From assembly GCA_049318625.1 (NCBI GenBank), contig JBMOGA010000004.1, positions 62,001 through 126,000 of the forward strand: DNA of 64,000 nt, given 5' to 3'. Below are positions 17,561-24,937 of this stretch, piece after piece. The position numbers and the translations under genes are program-made. The DNA comes from JBMOGA01 sp049318625 (lineage in GTDB: Bacteria > Pseudomonadota > Alphaproteobacteria > Rhizobiales > Hyphomicrobiaceae). Each line of letters opens with the position of its first letter. The first letter of the stretch is position 1. The notes beneath the pieces are model-generated. The model did no database searches and had not been told where the DNA came from. It was given only the letters and a program-made list of their open reading frames with translations.

Positions 17561-18631
17561 TCAGCCGGCCTTCTTGCGGTTGGCGGCGAGCCACCCGTCG
17601 ACCAGCGCAACCGTCTGGTCGAGAACATCGGAACGCTGCCCCCTTGCGGCGGCGATCGTCTGCACCAAAAGATCGACCCGCTCGATGTTCGGTGCGCCGG
17701 CCGCAAGTGCGCGGGCCGCCGACGACGGGCTTTGCAGCGACAGCGCCGCATTGGCATACTTCTCGAACGGCACCAGATCGTCGCGCGACGCACCGAGCGA
17801 GACGCACAGATCGACCACCCACTCGTAGACCGCCCGCGTCGCAGCGATGTCGCTGTGCACCGCCTCGCGGATCGGACGCATCTGATCCTTCTGGACGCAA
17901 CGGTAGTTGCCGGCGATCAGCATCGCCCACTTGGCGAGCGGCACGAACACCGACTCGTGCACCTTGAGCTTCACCGGCAGCTCGATCGGACCGGTGGGCG
18001 ATGCGAAGCGCGCCGCGTCGACATCCGCTTCGAGCTGGCGCAGGATCGCCGTATCGGCATCCGACTGGAACCGGGCCGACTTGAAATTGGTCGGCAGGCG
18101 AACTTGCAGAACGTTGACCTTCTCCTCCGGCGGCCGGAACGCCTGCGGGTCCGGACTGCACAGCGTCATCGTCGCGGGATCGAAGCTGTCCCACACGGTC
18201 GGATCCGTATAGGCGACCCGGCACGCCGTAGCGTCGACGCCGGGAATGCGCTTCAGATAAGGCAGCGGCGGCATGTTCATGATCGACATGCACGGCACCC
18301 GCGACTTGGCGACGGAGTCGAGCAGCTCGCGCACGCCGGCCGAGCGGTACTGCGGCTCCTGCATGGCGAGCGCGATCAGATCGAAATCACCAGGTTTGAC
18401 GGCGCCCGGCCCGGCCGCCGAAAGCTTGCCCGGCAACGTGCGCGAATTGACCTCGACCAGCCCCTCGCGGCCCTTGACCGGCATGCGAACGACGGCGCCC
18501 GCACTGTTGATGAGATCCGCTTCGGCCGGCAGGCACACCAGCGTCACGTCATGCCCGGCGAGCGCCAGCTTGGTGCCGAGCAGGGACCCGTAGGACGCCC
18601 CGAGTATCAGAACCTTGTAAGTCTTCCCCAT
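17561..18631 (-). CDS. Ketopantoate-reductase-like NAD(P)-dependent oxidoreductase
   Basis: A 356-residue protein with an N-terminal Rossmann motif VLILGASYGSLLGTKLALAG. The C-terminal helical domain keeps the family's Lys and Asn in LAKWAMLIAGNYRC, and SPSSAARALAAGAPNIERVD resembles the dimerisation and substrate loop of 2-dehydropantoate 2-reductase. It is longer than PanE (about 300) and divergent, so a genuine pantoate role is doubtful; a related 2-oxoacid or 3-oxoacid reductase is more likely. Ribosome site AAGGGAGG lies upstream. It converges with the CoA-transferase 13 bp away. Confidence 0.7.
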   Translation of the reverse strand: MGKTYKVLILGASYGSLLGTKLALAGHDVTLVCLPAEADLINSAGAVVRMPVKGREGLVEVNSRTLPGKLSAAGPGAVKPGDFDLIALAMQEPQYRSAGVRELLDSVAKSRVPCMSIMNMPPLPYLKRIPGVDATACRVAYTDPTVWDSFDPATMTLCSPDPQAFRPPEEKVNVLQVRLPTNFKSARFQSDADTAILRQLEADVDAARFASPTGPIELPVKLKVHESVFVPLAKWAMLIAGNYRCVQKDQMRPIREAVHSDIAATRAVYEWVVDLCVSLGASRDDLVPFEKYANAALSLQSPSSAARALAAGAPNIERVDLLVQTIAAARGQRSDVLDQTVALVDGWLAANRKKAG

Positions 18632-18850
18632 GGGGACCTCCCTTGTGTCGTCTTGTTTGTGGTGGGCCGGGACGACGAGGCGTCTCGTACCGAGAACCAG
18701 CAGATGATGCTAGTGACCTTGAGAGTCTGGCACAACCGACGTTCCCGCAGTCCTGTCCGCGGGTCAGGGCGCTGTCTGGCTTGGATCTTTTCGGGCGATC
18801 GCAGCCGGTCTGTGAACCGCGACCGTGGTTGCGTCAGATCGGATGTGCCC

Positions 18851-19687
18851 CTACCGGGCGCGTTCCGAATTGACCGCACCCTTGAGCAGAGCCGTCAAAC
18901 CTTCCGAGAGTTGCGACCGGTCACCGGCCGCGACACTCCAGAAGCAGCCCCAAGCCGGCACGAAGAAGTCGGACCGATCGGGCAAGCCCTCCTCCTTGAC
19001 CCGCAGCTCAACCGCATAGGTCTCGCGATCGATCCAGACGAGCTTGGAAAGCTCCGTCTGAGAACCGAGATAGATCTCGAGCCCGACGCCCAGCGTCGCC
19101 GGCCGCCATCGACTGCCGTCCTTGAGATACTCGACCAGCGAGAACGCACGCTCGGTCCGGTAGGCGCCTTTCCCATAGGCGAGCGACCATATGGCGACGA
19201 TCCGCAGCTGCTGCCCTTTGATCAGGACGTCGCCGAGCACGGTCACGTCGTGCCAGTGCTGCGACGACGTCGCCCCTTCGAGAAAGATGGCAGACATCGT
19301 CTCGCCCATCACCTCGGATTTCTCGAAATCACGGGTCACGAGCGTCTCGATGGACCGCCGGATCACCGGCGCCGCCGCGTCGCCGTCCACCCAGCGCCGG
19401 TCGTCGATGGCGCCGAACGCCCGCCCCGACCGGTGGCACTTGGAGACTTGCGACTTGAGGCTCTGAGGCATGGTGTACTTCGGCGCACCGTTACCCACGG
19501 CGCGCCGGGCATAGGTGATCTGCGGCGCCATTCCGCTGTCGGATGATTGAATGGCGATACCGCCGGTCCGTGACGCGGAACCCTTGCCGCTCTCAGCCGC
19601 ACTGGCGCCGGCCAGTGGCGCCATCAGAGCGACGAGGATCGCGGCACCGAGCCACCGCCGCCGCCGCGATAATTCGCCATTCGCCAT
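18851..19687 (-). CDS. Secreted protein of unknown function
   Basis: A 278-residue protein with an Arg-rich N-terminus (ELSRRRRWLG) and a hydrophobic core ILVALMAPLAG before a cleavage-like ASAAES. I do not recognise a family. The mature part is mixed alpha/beta, with FLEGATSSQHWHDVTVLGD near residue 135, IVAIWSLAYGKGAYRTE near 165, and WGCFWSVAAGDRSQL near 245. Only two cysteines are seen in the mature part. ATG 19687 is preferred over ATG 19702 because GGGGGTGAG lies just before it. It follows the M24 gene by 33 bp on the same strand. The 219-bp gap 18632-18850 shows nothing recognisable. Confidence 0.7.
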   Translation of the reverse strand: MANGELSRRRRWLGAAILVALMAPLAGASAAESGKGSASRTGGIAIQSSDSGMAPQITYARRAVGNGAPKYTMPQSLKSQVSKCHRSGRAFGAIDDRRWVDGDAAAPVIRRSIETLVTRDFEKSEVMGETMSAIFLEGATSSQHWHDVTVLGDVLIKGQQLRIVAIWSLAYGKGAYRTERAFSLVEYLKDGSRWRPATLGVGLEIYLGSQTELSKLVWIDRETYAVELRVKEEGLPDRSDFFVPAWGCFWSVAAGDRSQLSEGLTALLKGAVNSERAR

Positions 19688-19720
19688 GCTCACCCCCGTC
19701 ACCCGTCGCCTCGATTCCGG

Positions 19721-20908
19721 CTAGCTGCCGGCCGCCGTCCAGCCCCGTCCGCCGTCGCCGAGCGCCTCGTAACCGTCGTCGGTGACGAGAACGGTATCCT
19801 CGAGCTTGATGAACCCACGCCGCGGATGCTGCATCGTGGTCTCGATCGACAGACACTGACCGGCCTCGAGCGGGCGCTCCATGTCGTAGCCGGTGTAGGA
19901 CATGCGCTTGTTGTTCATCAGCCGGGGCGCCTCGTGCGAGACGAGACCCATGCCATGCACCTGGAAATGGAGGTAACCCTTGTGGGGCGAGCTTGCGAGG
20001 AGCCGCTCGGCCACGTCCGCGATATCGCCGCCACGCGTGCCCGGCCGGATCGGTCCGCGAGCGGCCTGCTGGATGTCCTCGACCACGCCGAGGAGATCGA
20101 CGAGTTCGTCGTCGGGTGCGCCGCCGACGATTCCCATCCGGCACAGATCGCCGATGTAGCCCTTGAAATTCCCGCCCGAGTCGATCGAAATGATGTCGCC
20201 CGAGGCCAGCCGTTGCTCCGACGGCGCACGGTTGAGACTGGTGCCGGCGGTCATCAGGCAGTAATCGAATACGAGCCCGCGCGCGACCTCCTCGCGACGC
20301 AACGCCTCTACGACCTGCAGCTTGGTGGCGCCAGCGACGCAGTGCTTCTGGAAGGTTGCCATCATGGCGGCGACGACGCGCTCCGAAGCCTCCCGGAGAT
20401 ACCCCGCTTCCTCCGGCGTTTTCCGTGCCCGCAGCCGCTCCAGGGGAAACACGGCGTCGACGACGTCGACATTGGCGAGAACGGCCCGCAGCGCCTCCTC
20501 CCCGTCGGCTGGCAGGAACCCCCGTTCGACCCCGACCCTTCGGACCGCACCGAGTTTCTCGATATGGCGCGCCACCTGCTCCATCGTCTCCCGGCTGCCG
20601 AACACCGTGAGATCGACGGCCGATGTCCAGAACTTGCCGAGTTCCCGCTCGTGGCTCTCCATCGAGCAGCCGACGTAGATGGCGCGGTCGGGACGCCCCT
20701 TCGGATAGATGACCGCCGGCAGATATCGCGTCGTCCCGAGCGCTTCCATCGTCTCGAAGAAGAAGTACCGATACCCCCCGAGAAGATACTGCACGTTGTG
20801 CTTCGAGGTGGCGACGAGCACATCGATGCCCGCCTCGTCCATCAATCGGTCGAGCAGTCCGGCATCGAACGGTGCCTGCCCGACCGCGACGGCTGCATGC
20901 GCTGACAT
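19721..20908 (-). CDS. M24 family metallopeptidase (Xaa-Pro aminopeptidase-like)
   Basis: A 395-residue protein with a creatinase-type N-terminal domain and a pita-bread catalytic domain. The five metal ligands appear intact: the two Asp of SIDSGGNFKGYIGD near residue 245, the His of VHGMGLVSHE near 330, the Glu of CLSIETTM, and the Glu of KLEDTVLV near the end. It may be a dipeptidase or a C-N hydrolase such as creatinase. ATG 20908 is preceded by AAGAGGAG. It lies in a minus-strand group with a secreted hydrolase and a GntR regulator next to the Liv importer, so amino acid or peptide use is a reasonable inference. Confidence 0.88.
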   Translation of the reverse strand: MSAHAAVAVGQAPFDAGLLDRLMDEAGIDVLVATSKHNVQYLLGGYRYFFFETMEALGTTRYLPAVIYPKGRPDRAIYVGCSMESHERELGKFWTSAVDLTVFGSRETMEQVARHIEKLGAVRRVGVERGFLPADGEEALRAVLANVDVVDAVFPLERLRARKTPEEAGYLREASERVVAAMMATFQKHCVAGATKLQVVEALRREEVARGLVFDYCLMTAGTSLNRAPSEQRLASGDIISIDSGGNFKGYIGDLCRMGIVGGAPDDELVDLLGVVEDIQQAARGPIRPGTRGGDIADVAERLLASSPHKGYLHFQVHGMGLVSHEAPRLMNNKRMSYTGYDMERPLEAGQCLSIETTMQHPRRGFIKLEDTVLVTDDGYEALGDGGRGWTAAGS

Positions 20909-20949
20909 GGATCGCTCCTCTTGAAAAATGTGCCGAGCCGTGCCGCCGC

Positions 20950-21744
20950 TCACAGAGCCTTGAGCCACGTCGCGATCGTCTTCACCACATCCCCGTCCAT
21001 GCCGAGAAAACCATGATGCGACATCGCCTGACATGGATCGCCACTCCCCGCGCTGCCGCCCTTGAGAAGCTGCACGTCGACTTTGCGGGCACCTGTGAAT
21101 AGCTTTCGCGCGGGTTCTGCCGATGATGCCGGGGTATACGCACAGCCATCCTTCTCGTGATACACGATCAGGACCGGCTGCTTGATCCGCCCGAGGTTGC
21201 CGACGTTGCGCTGCGCCGACGGGTGTTTGTCGTCGAAATGAGCGATCATCCCCGAGGTGATGACGATGGCATCGGGCGCCTCCTCACCCGTCAATCTGGC
21301 AGCGGCGTTGGCAACCGACAGCGCCGCGCGGCTGGTCCCCACGATGTAGACCGGCTTGCCGAAACTGCGCAGGTGCTTCACCACGGCGCCGAGATCCTTC
21401 GCATGCGATTCCGACCATCGGTAGCCGGATTTCCCACCTTCGCCGTCCTTGAGGTCGGGAGCGACATCGGGCACCGCGGTGACGAAGCCGGCGCCGACGT
21501 AGTTGCTGCGGGTGCGAACGACCTGGTTCTTCGCCCCCCAGCCGATCGCGCCCCCCTTGGCGATGGCGAGGTTGCCGTGCCCGCCGGCGAGCAGCACGAG
21601 CGATGCGGCCGGCGTTCCGGACGGCTTACCGACCAGGGTGCGCACCAACTGCCTCCGGCTCGGGATCTCGACCACCGCCTCGTCGGCTTTGACGGCCGCC
21701 GGCAACAACGCCGCAAGCACGGCTGCAATGCGAAGCAGATTCAC
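20950..21744 (-). CDS. Secreted alpha/beta-hydrolase-like protein
   Basis: A 264-residue protein with a signal peptide (LLRIAAVLAALLPAAVKA). After LVLLAGGHGNLA it shows an alpha/beta-hydrolase layout: the nucleophile-elbow position reads VGTSRAALSV near residue 145, with Ala in place of the last Gly of G-x-S-x-G. An acid candidate is in VYHEKDGCAY near 198 and a His candidate in MSHHGFLGMD near 240. Two cysteines (CAY and DPCQA) could form a disulphide. It probably acts in the periplasm. The substrate is unknown. It ends 41 bp before the M24 gene. Confidence 0.75.
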   Translation of the reverse strand: MNLLRIAAVLAALLPAAVKADEAVVEIPSRRQLVRTLVGKPSGTPAASLVLLAGGHGNLAIAKGGAIGWGAKNQVVRTRSNYVGAGFVTAVPDVAPDLKDGEGGKSGYRWSESHAKDLGAVVKHLRSFGKPVYIVGTSRAALSVANAAARLTGEEAPDAIVITSGMIAHFDDKHPSAQRNVGNLGRIKQPVLIVYHEKDGCAYTPASSAEPARKLFTGARKVDVQLLKGGSAGSGDPCQAMSHHGFLGMDGDVVKTIATWLKAL

Positions 21745-21775
21745 GACCGCACCTCATGAAATTGACCAACAGAAC

Positions 21776-22471
21776 TCATGCGCCGGGCAATCCACCCTGC
21801 CGCTCGATGAACGCCGCGGCTCCCTCGATATCGGCTTCGAGAGCGCTGCGGGCAGCGACACCATCGCGCCGCTCGATGGCCGCGACAAGATCGCGATGAC
21901 AACGCGCGGCCCCGCCATCGGCGAGACGCGCCGGGCTCGCCCGCATATCGAGATTGAGAATAGGCCCGACGCGCAGCCACAGCCCCTCGATGATCGGGAT
22001 CAACGTACCGAGCTTGGCCGCCCGATAGACGGCGAAATGCAGCGATTGGTTCTCCGCGACGGCCACCGATGTATCCGGCACCGTGGCGGCACACTGGGCC
22101 GCGAAGGCGGTGGCGTGCCGGCGGACGGCCGCCATGTCCTTGCCATCGTGGGCCAGCGCGGCGGTCTCGGCGGCAAATCCCTCGATCTTGAGCCGGATCA
22201 ACGTGATCTCACGGAACCGCGCCAGCGTCATCCTGGGCACGCGCACGGCTCGGTTCGGCAGGACTTCGAGCGCCTCCTCGGCAACCAGCCTGGCCACCGC
22301 ATCGCGCACCGGCTGCATCGATACGCCAAGTTCGTCCGCCACACTGCGCAGCGAAACCTTGTCGCCGGGCGAGAGCCGGCCGGACATCAACCAGGCGCGC
22401 AATTCCGAATGAACCCGCCGCCCCAGCGTCCATTCCCGGTCGTCGTCGGGGCTGCTCGAGACGGCCGCCAT
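21776..22471 (-). CDS. GntR family regulator, FCD subfamily
   Basis: A 231-residue repressor-type protein. The N-terminal winged helix reads LSPGDKVSLRSVADELGVS, then MQPVRDAVARLVAEE. A C-terminal helical FCD ligand domain follows, with FAVYRAAKLGTLIPIIEGLW and a metal/ligand site that would include CHRDLVAAIERRD. ATG 22471 is used; the open frame upstream lacks family sequence. It is divergent from the Liv-type operon. A palindrome in the 193-bp gap between them is a likely binding site, which makes it the probable regulator of amino-acid uptake here. Confidence 0.9.
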   Translation of the reverse strand: MAAVSSSPDDDREWTLGRRVHSELRAWLMSGRLSPGDKVSLRSVADELGVSMQPVRDAVARLVAEEALEVLPNRAVRVPRMTLARFREITLIRLKIEGFAAETAALAHDGKDMAAVRRHATAFAAQCAATVPDTSVAVAENQSLHFAVYRAAKLGTLIPIIEGLWLRVGPILNLDMRASPARLADGGAARCHRDLVAAIERRDGVAARSALEADIEGAAAFIERQGGLPGA

Positions 22472-22538
22472 AGAACCTCGTCGGCTTGGCGCGCAGAACT
22501 GGGTCCCACTTGCGCATGTCACGCAGGGACCCCGGGAC

Positions 22539-22579
22539 TGGACAATCGCCGGTCACTCGTGAACATAATTGTGATCACA
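22539..22579 (+). promoter_or_regulatory. Liv operon promoter with candidate GntR operator
   Basis: TGGACA (22539-22544) and CATAAT (22564-22569) are 19 bp apart, a slightly long but plausible sigma70 pair. The perfect palindrome TGTGATCACA (22570-22579) follows at once and would cover the transcription start. A repressor bound there would block the operon. The divergent GntR gene is the natural candidate. Confidence 0.5.
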
Positions 22580-22664
22580 GATGCGATCAAGAGAAGTCGC
22601 AGCTCGAACAACGAAACAAGACCCGTTCGACGGGCAGTGGGTCTGGAAACCGAGGAGAACTGAA

Positions 22665-23918
22665 ATGTCCAAGAAAGTGTCGCTCACGCGCCGTCGCGTG
22701 ATTCAAGGAGCCGCCGGCACCGCAGCCGTCGGCATCGTCGGCTTCCCGGCGATCGTCGCCGCCCAGGCCGACGTCATCAAACTCGGCCATTTGACGCCGC
22801 GGACGGGCTTCCTCGGCACACTCGGCGAGTATGCGGTCATGGCCGCCGATCTCGCAGTCGAGGAGATCAATGCCGCCGGTGGCGTCCTCGGGCGCAAGAT
22901 CGAGCTGATCAAGGAAGATTCGGTCAATCCGCAGACAGCGTCGACCAAGGCGGAGCGCCTGATCGAGCGTGACAAGGTGGCCGCCATCGTCGGCGAGATC
23001 TCGTCGGCCTCCTGCCTGACCATTGCGCAGGTCGCCCAACGCACCAAGAACCTGTTCGTCAATACCGGCGGCAACTCGGACGCGCTGCGCGGCAGCAATT
23101 GCAACAAGTACATGTTCCACGTCGAGTCGCAGAACTCGATGTACGTCAAGACGGTCGGCCGCTCGCTGCTCGCCCAGAATCTCGTCAAGGGCAAGAAGTG
23201 GTACTCGCTCACCGCCGACTACGCCTTCGGCCACGATCTCCTCAAGGTCGCCAAGCGCTTCATGGAGGGCAATGGAGGGCAGTTCGCCGCCGACGAACTG
23301 GTGCCGACCGACGCTGCCGATTTCTCCGCCTTCCTCGTCAAGATCCGCAATGCCAAGCCGGACCTCGTCGTCTCGAACCTCGCTGGCGTCCAGATCACCA
23401 ACTTCCTCAAGCAGTATTCGGAGTTCGGCCTGGACTTCCCGGTCGCCGGCTTCGGCTTCGATACCGCCGTCGCCTGGGGAGCCGGCAAGGGCAACTTCTT
23501 CGGCACCTGGCCGCTCGTCTGGCATCACCTGATCGATACGGCCGGGTCGAAGGCGTTCGTCGCCGCCTTCACCAAGAAGTACGGCAAGCCCCCCGAGAAC
23601 CAGGCCTGGGGCGACTACATCGCCCTCAAGATCATCGCCAAGTCGATGAACGATACCAAATCGACCGATGCCGTGAAGCTGATCGAGCACTGGGAGAAGG
23701 GCGCGAAGTTCGACCTCCTGAAGACGCGCGAAGGCTACTTCCGCGCCTACGATCACCAGCTGATGCACGAAATGTACGCCGTCGAGGCCTTGAAGGCGAA
23801 GGATCTCAAGAACCAGTGGGACATCTATAAGCCGAGCGCGCCGGTGCCGGGTCCCAACGAGGATCTGGAGGTCATCGCGTCGACCAAGGAAGAGAACGCC
23901 TGTGCCATGCCGGCCTGA
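22665..23918 (+). CDS. Branched-chain amino-acid-type ABC substrate-binding protein
   Basis: A 417-residue periplasmic binding protein of the LivK/LivJ class. The N-terminus TRRRVIQGAAGTAAVG is a twin-arginine export signal, cleaved probably near IVAAQAD. The mature protein has VIKLGHLTPRTGFLGTLGEY, AVEEINAAGGVLGRKIEL, and ERDKVAAIVGEISSASCL, all typical. The start ATG has CGAGGAG nine bases upstream. Ligand could be a branched-chain or aromatic amino acid, amide or carboxylate. It is first in an operon with permease, fused permease-ATPase and an aminotransferase. Confidence 0.92.
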   Translation: MSKKVSLTRRRVIQGAAGTAAVGIVGFPAIVAAQADVIKLGHLTPRTGFLGTLGEYAVMAADLAVEEINAAGGVLGRKIELIKEDSVNPQTASTKAERLIERDKVAAIVGEISSASCLTIAQVAQRTKNLFVNTGGNSDALRGSNCNKYMFHVESQNSMYVKTVGRSLLAQNLVKGKKWYSLTADYAFGHDLLKVAKRFMEGNGGQFAADELVPTDAADFSAFLVKIRNAKPDLVVSNLAGVQITNFLKQYSEFGLDFPVAGFGFDTAVAWGAGKGNFFGTWPLVWHHLIDTAGSKAFVAAFTKKYGKPPENQAWGDYIALKIIAKSMNDTKSTDAVKLIEHWEKGAKFDLLKTREGYFRAYDHQLMHEMYAVEALKAKDLKNQWDIYKPSAPVPGPNEDLEVIASTKEENACAMPA

Positions 23919-23942
23919 TGCCGCATGACCGAGTAGCCTGAC

Positions 23943-23976
23943 GCGGCGGCCCCCTCGCAAGAGGTGCGGTCGCCGC
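23943..23976 (+). other. Intercistronic hairpin after the Liv-type binding protein
   Basis: A 9-bp lower stem (23943-23951 with 23968-23976, one G-U pair), a small internal loop, and a 4-bp upper stem capped by a GCAA tetraloop (23957-23960). It lies between the binding-protein gene and the LivH gene and has no T-run. It is best read as an RNA-stabilising or attenuating element that favours binding-protein expression. Confidence 0.5.
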
Positions 23977-24046
23977 CGAACGCTCCGACGGGGCCCGCCC
24001 AAGCGCCGGGCCTTTGCCAGTCTCGATTCCCCGGGAGCCGCGCGCC

Positions 24047-24925
24047 GTGTCATCATTGTTGATCGTCCAGCAGGTTCTCAATGGACTGCTCGACGGTGTC
24101 TACTACCTCTTGATCGCGCTCGGGCTGTCCCTGATCTTCTCGCTCGGCGGCATCGTCAACCTGGCACACGGCGCCTTCTACGCGATCGGCGCCTATCTCA
24201 CGGTCGTGCTCTCGGAGTATTTCGGCTTCGGCGGCGCCCTGCTGCTGTCGCCGATCGCGGTGGCCTGCTTCGGCATCGTCATCGAGCGCTTCCTGTTCCG
24301 CCGCTTCTACCGCGCCGACCCCATCCTTTCGCTGCTGCTGACCTTCGGTCTGGCAATGGTCGCGGAGCAGTCGTTACGGATGATCTTCGGCGCTGCGCCC
24401 TATTCCTATGGCATCCCGCAGGAACTGCGCGGCCAGGTCTTCATCGGTGACTTCATCTATTCGTTCTACCGCACCATCCTCCTCGGCATCGCCGTCGCCT
24501 GCATCGTGGGTCTCTGGTTCCTGCTGAACAAGACCGCATTCGGACGGATCGTGCGGGCCGGTGTTCAGAACCCCGACATGGTCGGCGCGCTCGGCATCAG
24601 CCTGCAGCCCTACATGACAGCGGTCGCCGGTCTCGGAATCGGACTGGCCGGCCTCGCTGGCGTCCTGCTGGCGCCGATCTATTCCATTCATCCCGCCATG
24701 GGGCAGGAGATCATCACGCCGGCCTTCGTGGTCGTCGTCATCGGCGGGCTGGGCAGCTTCTGGGGGGTCGTGGTGGCCGCCATGCTGGTCGGCCTCGTCA
24801 AGGGGCTGACCGTCGCCGCGGGCTACGCGCAGGCATCCACAGCCGTGATCTATCTCATGATGCTGGTGGTTCTTCTCGTCCGGCCGCGCGGCCTGTTCGG
24901 CGAGCGCATCCAGCGGTTCGAGTGA
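24047..24925 (+). CDS. ABC transporter permease, LivH type
   Basis: A 292-residue inner-membrane permease with about eight hydrophobic segments. Early sequence LNGLLDGVYYLLIALGLSLIF and GIVNLAHGAFYAIGAYLTV are LivH hallmarks, and VVVIGGLGSFWGVVVAA near residue 230 is the conserved ATPase-contact region. GTG 24047 is my start because GGGAG is about ten bases upstream; TTG 24014 would add eleven residues. Its partner is the fused protein 12 bp downstream. Confidence 0.92.
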   Translation: MSSLLIVQQVLNGLLDGVYYLLIALGLSLIFSLGGIVNLAHGAFYAIGAYLTVVLSEYFGFGGALLLSPIAVACFGIVIERFLFRRFYRADPILSLLLTFGLAMVAEQSLRMIFGAAPYSYGIPQELRGQVFIGDFIYSFYRTILLGIAVACIVGLWFLLNKTAFGRIVRAGVQNPDMVGALGISLQPYMTAVAGLGIGLAGLAGVLLAPIYSIHPAMGQEIITPAFVVVVIGGLGSFWGVVVAAMLVGLVKGLTVAAGYAQASTAVIYLMMLVVLLVRPRGLFGERIQRFE

Positions 24926-24937
24926 GGGCGACAGGCA

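Noticed and set aside
16676..19546. A 956-codon plus-strand frame running from the CoA-transferase into the minus-strand genes
   Set aside because: It crosses three genes with recognisable motifs in other frames and shows only Ser/Arg/Pro-rich sequence.
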